NCBI RefSeq assembly: GCF_002746455.1
Contig: NZ_NWUW01000004.1
Span: 280,556-344,555 of the forward strand
DNA: 64,000 nt
Source: Bacillus fungorum
Lineage (GTDB): Bacteria; Bacillota; Bacilli; Bacillales; Bacillaceae_G
Reading direction: 5' to 3'
Each line of letters starts with the position of its first letter. Within the stretch, counting starts at the first letter, position 1. The notes beneath the pieces were generated by a model. The model was not told the DNA's origin. It made no database searches and was given only the letters and a program-made list of their open reading frames with translations. Position numbers and translations under genes: made by a program. This document shows, in pieces, positions 34,907-44,447 of the stretch.

Positions 34907-35182
34907 ATGAACATAACACCTATTACAGAAATCTTTCAAACTTTTTTTTATAAAGGATTTCAAATTGTACTCCCTGTAGCTGGAGTCAGTATGATTGTTG
35001 TTATCATTATTTCAGTGTTAATGGCGATGATGCAAATTCAAGAGCAGACTTTGACATTTTTGCCAAAGATGGCAACAATTATTCTCGTTATTATTATTGT
35101 AGGTCCATGGATGTTTCAAGAATTAACGACTCTCATTTTGGATTTGTATGACAAGATTCCAACATTGTTGCGCTCTTACTGA
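34907..35182 (+). CDS. fliQ: FliQ, flagellar export gate protein
   Basis: The 91-residue product has two membrane helices (about 14-36 and 47-70) with the family's IQEQTLTFLPK loop. The open frame extends up to 34850, but TTAGGAG fits ATG 34907 and gives the standard FliQ length. FliQ wraps the FliP-FliR pore. Confidence 0.92.
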   Translation: MNITPITEIFQTFFYKGFQIVLPVAGVSMIVVIIISVLMAMMQIQEQTLTFLPKMATIILVIIIVGPWMFQELTTLILDLYDKIPTLLRSY

Positions 35183-35197
35183 AAAGGGTGATGTGAG

Positions 35198-35959
35198 ATG
35201 AATATGGAATTATGGGCAGGCACTTTTTTTGCGTTTTGTCGTATTGCCACTTTTTTATACTTTTTACCGTTTTTTTCGGGTAGATCAGTCCCAGCGATGG
35301 TAAAGATTACATTTGGACTGGGATTATCAATTACAGTGGCTGATAAAATTGATATATCCCAGATTTCAACAATTGGAGAAGTTGTAGCATATGCTGCCAC
35401 ACAATTGGTCATTGGATTAGTGCTAGCTAAAATTGTAGAAATGCTATTGAATATACCAAAAATGGCCGGGCATATTATAGATTTTGATATTGGCTTTTCA
35501 CAGGCCAGCTTATTTGATGTAAATAGTGGTACACAATCAACGCTTATTGCAACCATTTTTGATATCTTTTTTGTTATCATTTTTGTCTCGCTTGGTGGAA
35601 TTGATTATTTTGTTGCTACAATTTTAAAATCCTTTCAGTACACAGAAGCGATTTCAAAATTGTTAACAACGAATTTTCTAGATAGTGTTTTAGCAACATT
35701 ATTATTTGTAATTACTTCAGCTGTCGAGATAGCATTACCAATTATGGGAACTTTATTCATTATTAATTTTGTATTGATTTTAATTGCTAAAAATGCACAA
35801 CAACTCAATATATTTATGAACGCTTTTTTAATTAAAATTACATGTGGTATTTTGTTAATTGCAATGAGTGTCCCAATGTTGGCTTATATATTTAAAAATT
35901 TAACAAATGTATTATTTGAGGAATATACAAAACTATTTAACTTTTTCTTAACGAAGTAG
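35198..35959 (+). CDS. fliR: FliR, flagellar export gate protein
   Basis: The 253-residue integral membrane product has about six hydrophobic helices and the FliR features FDIGFSQASLFDVNSGTQST and FAVEIALPI-type SAVEIALPIMGTLF. It follows fliQ by 15 bases and precedes flhB by 9. Confidence 0.93.
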   Translation: MNMELWAGTFFAFCRIATFLYFLPFFSGRSVPAMVKITFGLGLSITVADKIDISQISTIGEVVAYAATQLVIGLVLAKIVEMLLNIPKMAGHIIDFDIGFSQASLFDVNSGTQSTLIATIFDIFFVIIFVSLGGIDYFVATILKSFQYTEAISKLLTTNFLDSVLATLLFVITSAVEIALPIMGTLFIINFVLILIAKNAQQLNIFMNAFLIKITCGILLIAMSVPMLAYIFKNLTNVLFEEYTKLFNFFLTK

Positions 35960-35968
35960 GGGGCGCGT

Positions 35969-37015
35969 ATGGCAAAGGATAATAAAACAGAAAAGGCCAC
36001 CCCGCAGAAGCGTAAAAAATCGCGTGAAGAAGGGAATGTCGCCCGGAGTAAAGATTTAAATAATTTATTTTCGATACTTGTACTAGCAGTGGTAGTTTAT
36101 TTTTTCGGAGATTGGCTTGGGTATGAGATTGCAAATTCTGTTGCGGTACTGTTCGATCAAATTGGGAAGAATGAAGATTCAACCGAGTATTTTTATTTAA
36201 TGGGTATGCTGCTTTTGAAAGTATCAGCGCCTATCTTGATACTTGTCTATGCTTTTCAGTTATTCAATCATATGATTCAAGTTGGTTTCCTATTTTCTTC
36301 TAAAATCATTAAACCGAAAGCATCGCGTATTAATCCGAAAAACTATTTTACGAGATTGTTTAGTCGAAAAAGTTTAGTGGATATTTTAAAGTCATTGTTT
36401 TATATGGGTTTAATTGGTTATGTTTCCTATGTGCTTTTTAAAAAGAATTTAGAGAAAATCGTCAGTATGATTGGGTTTAACTGGACGGCATCGGTTACAG
36501 AAATTATAAGGGAAATTAAGTTTATCTTTTTAGCGATTTTAATTATTTTAATTGTGCTTGCTATTGTTGATTTTGTTTATCAAAAATGGGAGTACGAGCA
36601 AGATATTAAGATGAAAAAAGAAGAAGTAAAACAAGAGCATAAAGATAATGAAGGGGATCCTCAAGTAAAGGGAAAACGAAAAAACTTTATGCATGCCATC
36701 TTGCAAGGGACGATTGCGAAGAAGATGGATGGTGCAACGTTTATTGTAAATAACCCAACGCACATTTCTGTTGCGCTTCGTTACAATAAACACGTTGACG
36801 CCGCGCCAATTGTGGTGGCAAAGGGGGAAGACGAGCTCGCATTATATATGCGGACACTTGCCCGTGAACAAGAAATACCGATGGTGGAAAACCGTCCACT
36901 TGCTCGGTCTTTATACTACCAGGTCGAGGAAGAGGAGACGATTCCAGAAGATTTATATGTAGCTGTAATTGAAGTTATGCGCTATTTAATTCAAACGAAA
37001 CAAATTGAAGTGTAA
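35969..37015 (+). CDS. flhB: FlhB, export gate and substrate-specificity switch
   Basis: The 348-residue product begins KTEKATPQKRKKSREEGNVA, has four membrane helices (~28-210), and a cytoplasmic domain with the autocleavage motif NPTH in FIVNNPTHISVAL (about residues 260-272). Cleavage at Asn-Pro changes export from hook to filament substrates together with FliK. Its end overlaps the upstream open frame of flhA but not the chosen flhA start. Confidence 0.95.
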   Translation: MAKDNKTEKATPQKRKKSREEGNVARSKDLNNLFSILVLAVVVYFFGDWLGYEIANSVAVLFDQIGKNEDSTEYFYLMGMLLLKVSAPILILVYAFQLFNHMIQVGFLFSSKIIKPKASRINPKNYFTRLFSRKSLVDILKSLFYMGLIGYVSYVLFKKNLEKIVSMIGFNWTASVTEIIREIKFIFLAILIILIVLAIVDFVYQKWEYEQDIKMKKEEVKQEHKDNEGDPQVKGKRKNFMHAILQGTIAKKMDGATFIVNNPTHISVALRYNKHVDAAPIVVAKGEDELALYMRTLAREQEIPMVENRPLARSLYYQVEEEETIPEDLYVAVIEVMRYLIQTKQIEV

Positions 37016-37037
37016 AGCGCGTTTGGAGGAGATCTCT

Positions 37038-39104
37038 TTGTTTAAAATAGATTCTGCAAGAACCTATTTTTCTATCTTTTTAGCAGCGTCATTCGTTGTG
37101 GCGCTCTTAATTCCACTTCCGCCATTTATACTTGATATTGTCATTGTTTTCTTATTAAGCATGTCAGTGCTTATTTATATGCGAGCAACAAGTATTAAAG
37201 AGTGGGACGAGTTAAAGTCGTTTCCGACTATGCTGTTATTAATCGGGATTTTCCGCGTATCGATTAACGTTTCGACAACGCGAGCGATTTTAACAAACGG
37301 AAACGCTGGTCATGTTATTGAGGAGTTCGGTCAGTTTGTAATTGGCGGGAACTTATTAATTGGTATCGTTATTTTCACTGTATTAATTATTTTCCAGTTT
37401 ATTGTAGCCAACGGTTCATCTCGTACCGCTGAAGTTGCGGCTCGTTTTACACTTGATTCCTTACCAGGGAAGCAAATGTCCATCGATGCCGATTTAAATC
37501 AGCGTATTATTACAGAAAAAGATGCACAGCATAAACGAAAAAAATTAAATATGGAAACAGAGTTTTATGGAGCGATGGACGGTGCCGGAAAGTTCATTAA
37601 AGGGGACGTTATTTTCGGGATTGTCATTTTATTCGTTAATATTATTTTCGGATTAATTGTTGGGATGATGCAGCAGGGTATGAGCTTTGCTGAAGCTGCC
37701 CTTCATTATACGCAGCTAACTGTCGGTGATGGAATTGTAAACCAAATTGGATCGCTAATGTTAGCCATTTCAACAGGTATTATTGTAACGCGTGTATTTG
37801 ACGGTTCACCTGATACAGTAACAGAAGGAATCTTTAAAGAGTTATTAGCGCATGAAGTTGTTGTTTACGCGCTTGGTGGTCTATTTATCGCAATGGGTAT
37901 TTTTACGCCACTACCATTTTTACCATTTGCACTTGTGGGCGGCGGCATTATCTTCTTAGGAATCCGCAATAAACAACGAATGAAGAAACAAAAAGAAGAT
38001 GAGATGCAAAAAGAATTAGAAATGATTCAAAGCGATGATGATCAGCTACAACAAGTGGAAGACTCGTTTGGGGTATTTACAGATAAATATCCAATCATCG
38101 TGGAACTAGGATTGGATTTAGCAGCGCTTGTGAAACAGAAGATTAATGGAGAAACGGCCCGTGACAAAGTGGTTCTTATGAGAAAGTCGATTATTACCGA
38201 TCTTGGTATTAATGTTCCAGGAATTAACTTTAAAGATAATACGAGTTTTAGACCACGTGGACGTTATATGATCCGGATTAAAGGTGCTAAAGTCGCAGAA
38301 GGTGTTTTAAAATCAGGGTATTTATTAGCATTGAAAACGCCGAATGTAATGGCTGATTTAGATGCGGAACCAGCGAAAGATCCAATTTTCGGTGAAGATG
38401 GATATTGGATTTTAGAGCATATGGTTCAAGATGCGCAGATGAAAGGTTATCAAGTATTAGAGCCGCTTAGTATATTAATTACGCATTTAGATGTAATGAT
38501 TCGCCGTAATCTTCATGAGCTAATCCAGCGTCAACATGTGAAAGATTTAATTCAGTCACTTGAAAATGATCACGGTGTTCTACTAGAAGAAATTAAGAAG
38601 AAAGAAATTGACTTATCACTAGTTCAAAATGTAATTAAGCAGCTTCTAAAAGAAGGTATTTCAATTCGAGATTTACCAACAATTATTGAAGGAATTATTG
38701 ATGGTAAAGAAATTTATCAAAATCAAGTTGACGGCGTTACCGCATTTGTTCGCGAATGTATTTCTAAAGTAATTTGTGAACATGCGAAAAATCCTGACGG
38801 AAAAATTTATGCAGCACTCTTCGCGGATTCGCTTGAGTTAGATGCGGATGTTGTTAACAATTCATACCAAGGTTATTTATTAAACTGGGATTTAGAATTA
38901 GAAACGCGTGTAGTTGAACAAGTACAGCGCGTCTTCAAACAAGCTCGTTTAATGGGAAGAGAACCAGTATTATTAACGCGTAGAAAAGATTTCAGATTTG
39001 CTATTGTGAGACTTCTTGAGCGTTATCAAATAGAAGCAAAAGTATTATGTATTAGCGAATTAGCACCAGAAATTGTTGTAGATCAAATTGCTTATATTGA
39101 ATAG
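37038..39104 (+). CDS. flhA: FlhA, export gate receptor protein
   Basis: The 688-residue product has eight membrane helices in the first ~310 residues, including the conserved FHIPEP-like loop region ARFTLDSLPGKQMSIDADLN, and a large cytoplasmic domain that docks chaperone-substrate pairs. TTG 37038 is preferred because a strong GGAGGAG precedes it; no suitable ribosome site serves the in-frame codon at 37005. Confidence 0.94.
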   Translation: MFKIDSARTYFSIFLAASFVVALLIPLPPFILDIVIVFLLSMSVLIYMRATSIKEWDELKSFPTMLLLIGIFRVSINVSTTRAILTNGNAGHVIEEFGQFVIGGNLLIGIVIFTVLIIFQFIVANGSSRTAEVAARFTLDSLPGKQMSIDADLNQRIITEKDAQHKRKKLNMETEFYGAMDGAGKFIKGDVIFGIVILFVNIIFGLIVGMMQQGMSFAEAALHYTQLTVGDGIVNQIGSLMLAISTGIIVTRVFDGSPDTVTEGIFKELLAHEVVVYALGGLFIAMGIFTPLPFLPFALVGGGIIFLGIRNKQRMKKQKEDEMQKELEMIQSDDDQLQQVEDSFGVFTDKYPIIVELGLDLAALVKQKINGETARDKVVLMRKSIITDLGINVPGINFKDNTSFRPRGRYMIRIKGAKVAEGVLKSGYLLALKTPNVMADLDAEPAKDPIFGEDGYWILEHMVQDAQMKGYQVLEPLSILITHLDVMIRRNLHELIQRQHVKDLIQSLENDHGVLLEEIKKKEIDLSLVQNVIKQLLKEGISIRDLPTIIEGIIDGKEIYQNQVDGVTAFVRECISKVICEHAKNPDGKIYAALFADSLELDADVVNNSYQGYLLNWDLELETRVVEQVQRVFKQARLMGREPVLLTRRKDFRFAIVRLLERYQIEAKVLCISELAPEIVVDQIAYIE

Positions 39105-39118
39105 TAGGAGGTGAAGTA

Positions 39119-40429
39119 ATGGAGAGTACAGAAAAAAAAGAAGCGTTACTGCGAATAAAAGCAGCTTCGAAAAATGAATTGTATCGAAAGTTATTTGACC
39201 AATATGGTACAGATTATTATTACGTTGTCGATGAAAGTGTAAAAAGAAATATCCCGTTTTTTTGGAAAAAGAACTATGAAATGTTAGTCGCTTTTCCTGA
39301 GGATAAACAGGGAGAAAGTAGCGAAGGAGCAAATCAATTTCATGAACAATTAATGGATATTGTGAATGAACCTTCAGAAGAAATTGTGAAGGCAAATGGA
39401 ATTCAGTCGGTACTACACAATTTAGAAAACGTAACGACTTCTATGCCGTATGCAGCGATGCAAACAGGAAATAGTAAAGAATGGACGAGAAAAAAAGAGA
39501 AACTATTACAACTGTTTGAAAAAGGTATTGTCGTTGTGAAGCATACAGGAGAGACGAAAGTAGCGAAAAAACAGCCTGCTGTGAAACAAGTTGTTCCTGT
39601 AAAGAAAGAAGAAGTAGTTGTTAAGCAAGAAAAACAAGAATCTGTACCGTTTATTATTCAAAAAGTAATTAGGATGCTAGAGAAAAACGATGTAGAACAA
39701 TATTTCATTCATGCATATGCTGAGAAGTTAAAAGTGAAGTTTGAGAATGCAACGATGATTACTGAAGAAGAAGTCATCGGTTATATATTGGAAGATATGA
39801 GATCTCATTTCAATACTGAAAACGTATTTGAAAAAGAAGTACAAACAATTGCATTAATCGGTCCAACTGGAGTCGGGAAAACGACGACACTTGCGAAAAT
39901 GGCATGGCAGTTTCATGGTAAGAAAAAAACAGTTGGTTTTATTACCACAGACCACTCTCGCATCGGGACAGTGCAGCAGCTACAAGATTACGTAAAAACA
40001 ATTGGAGCAGAAGTTATCGCTGTACGAGATGAAGCTGCAATGGCAAGAGCACTTACGTATTTTAAAGAAGAAGCGCGCGTCGATTATATTTTAATAGATA
40101 CAGCTGGGAAAAATTATCGTACGTCAGAAACGGTTGAAGAAATGATTGAGACGATGGGGCAAGTAGAGCCAGATTATATTTGTTTAACGTTATCAGCTTC
40201 TATGAAAAGTAAAGACATGATTGAAATCATTACGAACTTTAAAGATATTCATATTGATGGTATCGTGTTTACGAAACTTGATGAAACAGCAAGTAGTGGT
40301 GAATTGTTGAAAATTCCAGCAGTATCATCAGCTCCAATTGTGTTAATGACAGATGGACAAGACGTAAAGCAACATATACATATTGCTACAGCTGAACATT
40401 TAGCGAAACAAATGTTACAAACATCGTAA
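39119..40429 (+). CDS. flhF: FlhF, SRP-type GTPase for flagellar placement
   Basis: The 436-residue product has a basic N-terminal region, an N domain and a GTPase G domain: P-loop GPTGVGKT at 248-255, then TTDHSRIGTVQQL, and DTAGKNYR for G3. FlhF sets where and how flagella form and is related to Ffh and FtsY. The antagonist flhG/ylxH, usually the next gene, is not here; flgG follows. Confidence 0.94.
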   Translation: MESTEKKEALLRIKAASKNELYRKLFDQYGTDYYYVVDESVKRNIPFFWKKNYEMLVAFPEDKQGESSEGANQFHEQLMDIVNEPSEEIVKANGIQSVLHNLENVTTSMPYAAMQTGNSKEWTRKKEKLLQLFEKGIVVVKHTGETKVAKKQPAVKQVVPVKKEEVVVKQEKQESVPFIIQKVIRMLEKNDVEQYFIHAYAEKLKVKFENATMITEEEVIGYILEDMRSHFNTENVFEKEVQTIALIGPTGVGKTTTLAKMAWQFHGKKKTVGFITTDHSRIGTVQQLQDYVKTIGAEVIAVRDEAAMARALTYFKEEARVDYILIDTAGKNYRTSETVEEMIETMGQVEPDYICLTLSASMKSKDMIEIITNFKDIHIDGIVFTKLDETASSGELLKIPAVSSAPIVLMTDGQDVKQHIHIATAEHLAKQMLQTS

Positions 40430-40472
40430 GAAAAGAGGTGAAGAATAAGGCAATTGTCTTATTCGAACGAGT

Positions 40473-41246
40473 ATGAACGGTATTTATATAGGTTCTATGG
40501 GTATGATGAATTACATGCAGCATTTAAATGTACATGCGAATAACGTCGCAAATGCCCAAACAACGGGATTTAAAGCAGAAAATATGACTTCTAAAGTATT
40601 TGATGTACAAGACACATATCGCCGCGGAGATGGGGCTGTAACAAATATCGGCTCAGTCGATTACGCTGTAGTGCCAGCTGCAACGCATGTGAACTTAGTG
40701 CAAGGTAATATACAAATTACAAATAGCCCTACAGATTTCTTCTTAGATGACGGGACGGCTGGTACAGCATCATTTTTCGTTACTTCAAAAAATGATGAAA
40801 CATTTTTAACGAGGGATGGCCATTTTACAGTAAATAGTGACCGTTATTTACAAACATCATCTGGTGCTTTCGTAATGGGTGAGAATAATGAACGTATTCA
40901 TATTCCAGAAGGAGCAAAGATCGCTGTACAAGCAGACGGTACATTGTATGATGAAGTAACACAAAACAATATTGCTCGTTTGCAAACAAAAACAGTAGAT
41001 GCAGAAACGAATGCTCGTCTTGTGCAACGAGAAAACAAAAGCTTTACACTAGCAGAAGGAAACATTACTAATTTACCGAACGGAACAGGGACAGTAAAAA
41101 ATCATATGCTAGAAAATTCAAATGTAGATATGACGAAAGAGATGACAGATTTAATGACGAATCAAAAGATGATTCAAGCGTCACAACGTATTATGACTTC
41201 ATTTGATAAAATTTATGAAAAAGAAGCGAATGAAATATTGAGATAG
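40473..41246 (+). CDS. flgG: FlgG/FlgF-type flagellar rod protein
   Basis: The 257-residue product has the rod N-terminus (SMGMMNYMQHLNVHANNVAN, NAQTTGFKAE) and the C-terminal MLENSNVDMTKEMTDLMTNQ helix. Assignment between FlgG (distal rod) and FlgF is uncertain by eye; FlgG is usual in this position. A terminator follows directly. Confidence 0.85.
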   Translation: MNGIYIGSMGMMNYMQHLNVHANNVANAQTTGFKAENMTSKVFDVQDTYRRGDGAVTNIGSVDYAVVPAATHVNLVQGNIQITNSPTDFFLDDGTAGTASFFVTSKNDETFLTRDGHFTVNSDRYLQTSSGAFVMGENNERIHIPEGAKIAVQADGTLYDEVTQNNIARLQTKTVDAETNARLVQRENKSFTLAEGNITNLPNGTGTVKNHMLENSNVDMTKEMTDLMTNQKMIQASQRIMTSFDKIYEKEANEILR

Positions 41247-41247
41247 G

Positions 41248-41276
41248 AGACTCCCGTTAGTGGGAGTCTTTTTTTA
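41248..41276 (+). terminator. Terminator of the fliM-flgG operon
   Basis: AGACTCCC (41248-41255) and GGGAGTCT (41262-41269) form an 8-bp stem with a T-run after it. It marks the end of the flagellar region. Confidence 0.9.
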
Positions 41277-41307
41277 TTATTGCTTTTATTACAGTTACAT
41301 CATAAAA

Positions 41308-41322
41308 TGATAATGATTATCA
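41308..41322. promoter_or_regulatory. Perfect Fur box before the FMN monooxygenase
   Basis: TGATAATGATTATCA is an exact match to the 7-1-7 Bacillus Fur consensus TGATAAT-N-ATTATCA. It is 95 bases before the monooxygenase start, in the only gap between the flagellar terminator and that gene. Confidence 0.8.
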
Positions 41323-41416
41323 ATATCGTTTTATCTATTTTTATAAGAATGGAATTTCATAATGACAGTAATATTTATTTAACTAAGTGAATTAAAAACA
41401 AGGGGATGGTGTGTAT

Positions 41417-42715
41417 ATGTCTACAAAAAAACAACTTTGCATTGGATTATGTTTAATTTCGAGAAAGAAAGAGGAAGAGTGTATATTTGATTCGGGAATT
41501 GATGAACAAGTAGAGTTAGCGAAACGAGCAGAAAAATCGAAGTTAGATTTTGTTTTTAAAGCAGATTATTTAGTGGCGCACCCTGATTTAATTGCCCGAA
41601 ATAAAGGGAATGTAATTTTAGATCCGACATTATTGTTTACTGCTATTGTGTATGCAACAGAAAAAATTGGAGTGGTTACGACTGCCTCCACATCGTTTTA
41701 TCCACCATACATACTTGCAAGGCAATTACAATCTTTAAACTGGATTAGTAATGGCCGAGTAGGTTGGAATATTGTCACATCCATTGATGGTGCAGGAAAC
41801 TTTGGTGAGACAGGGATGCCGCCATCTGAGGAACGATATGCGAAAGCGGCAGAATGTACAGAGTTAGTAAGAAAACTTTGGAGAAGCCATCCTTATGAAG
41901 TTTTGAAAGTAGATAACACGGAAGTCATTAGAGAGATGGTAAAGCCTATTGAGCATAGTGGTGAATACTTTGAGGTGAAAGGACCACTTAATATTCCGCA
42001 GCATATTTCAGGGGAAATGCCATTATTTCAAGCTGGTGCTTCAGAGTCGGGCCGGGATTTTGCGGCTTCTGTTGCGGATGCAATTTTTGCTGCAACGCCA
42101 GATGTAGAGGCAGGAATGGAACTGCGTCAAGATTTAAGACGAAGAGCAGAAAAACATGGTCGTAACCAAGATGATATACGCGTATTACCTGGATTATATT
42201 TCTTTATAGGTGATACATATGAAGAAGCGTTAGAAATGCATAGGCAAGCTCATCAACATCTCACAAAAGAGAAGAGATTCGCTTTACTTGAAATGGTGCT
42301 TGGATTAGACGCTAGAGGAATTCCACTAGAAAGTAAGGTAACTGAAGATATGCTGCCAAGTCGGGATCAAACTGTACGTAGTAAAACACATGCAGAATTA
42401 TTACGGAATTTCATCATTAATAATGAACCAACCGTTGAACAAATACTAGAACGACCAGAAGTTGTTGGTTCTGCTCATTGGGTTGCAGTTGGTACACCAA
42501 AAGACGTTGCGAAGCAAATTATGGATAGATTTGAGGCAGGAGCGTTAGATGGATTTATCGCTATTCCAGGAGGACCTCCAAAGTCACTAGATCTATTTTT
42601 TAGTGAAGTCATTCCTTTATTCGTAAAGGCTGGTGTATTTAGGGAAGAGTATACAGGCTCTACTTTACGGGAACATTTGGAGGAGAATTTATCAAATACG
42701 TTGCAGCTAAAATAA
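41417..42715 (+). CDS. NtaA/SnaA-type FMN-dependent monooxygenase
   Basis: The 432-residue product is a flavin-dependent bacterial luciferase-like monooxygenase of the NtaA/DszA group: WISNGRVGWNIVTSIDGAG, FQAGASESGRDFAA, and DGFIAIPGGPPKSLDLF. Family members use FMNH2 from a separate reductase to oxidise chelators, sulfur compounds or siderophore-like molecules. GGGGATGG fits ATG 41417 rather than GTG 41411. The perfect Fur box upstream points to an iron-related substrate. Confidence 0.85.
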   Translation: MSTKKQLCIGLCLISRKKEEECIFDSGIDEQVELAKRAEKSKLDFVFKADYLVAHPDLIARNKGNVILDPTLLFTAIVYATEKIGVVTTASTSFYPPYILARQLQSLNWISNGRVGWNIVTSIDGAGNFGETGMPPSEERYAKAAECTELVRKLWRSHPYEVLKVDNTEVIREMVKPIEHSGEYFEVKGPLNIPQHISGEMPLFQAGASESGRDFAASVADAIFAATPDVEAGMELRQDLRRRAEKHGRNQDDIRVLPGLYFFIGDTYEEALEMHRQAHQHLTKEKRFALLEMVLGLDARGIPLESKVTEDMLPSRDQTVRSKTHAELLRNFIINNEPTVEQILERPEVVGSAHWVAVGTPKDVAKQIMDRFEAGALDGFIAIPGGPPKSLDLFFSEVIPLFVKAGVFREEYTGSTLREHLEENLSNTLQLK

Positions 42716-42731
42716 GTGAGATACTATGTAG

Positions 42732-42764
42732 AAAAGCCTTTCGTAAGGAGGCTTTTTATTTTTG
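42732..42764 (+). terminator. Terminator after the monooxygenase gene
   Basis: AAAAGCCT at 42732-42739 pairs with AGGCTTTT at 42749-42756, followed by further Ts. Confidence 0.75.
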
Positions 42765-42786
42765 GTTTAAAATTCAGAATTATCAA

Positions 42787-42840
42787 TTGACTTTATAGGT
42801 CTGTTTTTTTATATTAGTAGGTATACTAATAACTACTAAT
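42787..42840 (+). promoter_or_regulatory. Promoter with overlapping operator-like inverted repeat
   Basis: TTGACT (42787-42792), 17 bases, then TATATT (42810-42815) is a good sigma-A promoter. ATTAGTAG (42813-42820) and CTACTAAT (42833-42840) are perfect 8-bp inverted repeats covering the -10 edge and the likely start site. This suits autoregulation by the TrmB-type protein encoded 52 bases downstream. Confidence 0.65.
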
Positions 42841-42892
42841 ATATATGTGTCGTTTTGAGATGAGAGTTATATAGAATGAGAGGGGATTACCA

Positions 42893-43729
42893 ATGGATGA
42901 AATTATAAAGGAATTACAAAAATTAGGTTTTTCCCAATACGAATGTAAAGCGTATATTGGATTACTAAAACATTCCCCAGTAACAGGATATGAAGTGAGT
43001 AAACAAACAGGGGTACCTCGTTCGATGGTTTATGAAGTTCTCGGTAAATTGATGGATAAAGGAGCAGTGCATATCGTTCCTACTGAACCAGTAAAATATG
43101 TACCAGTACCAGCTACGGAGTTAATGAATCGAATGCGAAAAGATTTTGAAAAGTCATTTGAATTTTTAGACCAGAAATTAAACGGTTTAGAACAAGAGCG
43201 ACAAATAGATGTAATTTCGCATATTCGCTCAAATGATCGTGTTATAAAAGAAATATGCAATATAATTAATAGGGCGAAGGAAGAGTTGTGGATTTCTGTA
43301 TGGGAAGATCAAGTGCATGAAATTGAACCATATATTCATCAAAAGGAAGAGGAAGGTGTACATATATTTTCAATCTTATTTGGTGCTCCAAATACAAAAA
43401 TAGGTGCGACGTTTCACCATAATTATATGACGCCCCACGTTGTTGAAAAGAGAATGGGTGGTCATTTAACTGTTATTGCTCGTGATGGAGAGGAAGTATT
43501 AATTGCGAACTTTTCAAATGATAGCACTTCATGGGCCGTTACAACGTATGACCCAGCGTTAGTTCTCGTTGCTACAGAGTATGTGCGGCACGATATTATG
43601 GTTGAAGAAATCACGAAGGAATTTGGAGCTGATAAGTTAGATACGTTATGGCGTGAAAATATAGATTTAGTTCATGTCGTAACAGGAAAACGAACTTTAA
43701 AAGGAATGGTGGATGATAGAGATGAGTAA
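42893..43729 (+). CDS. TrmB-family transcriptional regulator
   Basis: The 278-residue product has an N-terminal winged helix (LGFSQYECKAYIGLLKHSPV, then YEVSKQTGVPRSMVYEVLGK) and a C-terminal ligand-sensing TrmB domain (~110-255). It overlaps azlC by 8 bases, so it likely controls the azlCD transporter; the ligand may be an amino acid, by inference. Confidence 0.85.
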   Translation: MDEIIKELQKLGFSQYECKAYIGLLKHSPVTGYEVSKQTGVPRSMVYEVLGKLMDKGAVHIVPTEPVKYVPVPATELMNRMRKDFEKSFEFLDQKLNGLEQERQIDVISHIRSNDRVIKEICNIINRAKEELWISVWEDQVHEIEPYIHQKEEEGVHIFSILFGAPNTKIGATFHHNYMTPHVVEKRMGGHLTVIARDGEEVLIANFSNDSTSWAVTTYDPALVLVATEYVRHDIMVEEITKEFGADKLDTLWRENIDLVHVVTGKRTLKGMVDDRDE

Positions 43730-44447
43730 AGCTCAGGCACATGTAGCTTTGCAAAGCGAGGATACATTTCAACAAGGAGTAAAAGATTGTTTACCAACTG
43801 TATTTGGTTATTTAAGCATCGGTATAGCAGCTGGTGTAATTGCAAAAACAGCAGGTTTCTCCGTCATTGAAATTGCGTTTATGTCCACTTTAATTTATGC
43901 GGGTTCTGCCCAATTTATATTAGCTGGTATGTATGCAGCTGGTGCACCTGCTTCAGCAATCATTTTCACCGTCTTTTTTGTTAATTTACGTCATCTTCTA
44001 ATGAGTGCTGCGCTCGCGCCGTACTTTACGAAACTTCCCCTAGTAAAAAACGTAATGATCGGTTCTCAAATTACAGATGAAACATTCGGCGTTGCAGTGC
44101 AGCACGCAGCGCAAAAAGGATATGTAGGTGACAGATGGATGATGGGTTTAAATGTCACAGCATATTTAAATTGGATTCTTGCTACTATTATTGGCGGGTT
44201 GTTTGGTGAGTGGATACCAGATCCGCATACGTACGGCATGGATTATGCATTACCAGCAATGTTTATCGGATTATTTGTACTTCAGCTCATAAGTAGTAAA
44301 CCGAAACTAGTAATTCATCTTACTGTTGCAATTGTAGCGATTATGATTGCATACGTTTCACACTTATTTATGCCAGATAGTATAGCGGTTATTATCGCAA
44401 CATTACTAGCCGCGACGATTGGAGTTGTGATTGAAAAATGGAAATGA
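43722..44447 (+). CDS. azlC: AzlC-family branched-chain amino acid exporter subunit
   Basis: The 241-residue membrane product has the AzlC signatures CLPTVFGYLSIGIAAGVIAK and YAGSAQFILAGM, with FFVNLRHLLMSAALAP. AzlC with AzlD exports branched-chain amino acids and analogues such as azaleucine. GGTGG fits ATG 43722 better than 43713. Overlap with both neighbours shows a tight operon. Confidence 0.88.
   Translation: MSKAQAHVALQSEDTFQQGVKDCLPTVFGYLSIGIAAGVIAKTAGFSVIEIAFMSTLIYAGSAQFILAGMYAAGAPASAIIFTVFFVNLRHLLMSAALAPYFTKLPLVKNVMIGSQITDETFGVAVQHAAQKGYVGDRWMMGLNVTAYLNWILATIIGGLFGEWIPDPHTYGMDYALPAMFIGLFVLQLISSKPKLVIHLTVAIVAIMIAYVSHLFMPDSIAVIIATLLAATIGVVIEKWK

Noticed and set aside
35176..35580. 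134-codon minus-strand open frame inside fliR
   Set aside because: It is antisense to a conserved export-gate gene and has no start signal.
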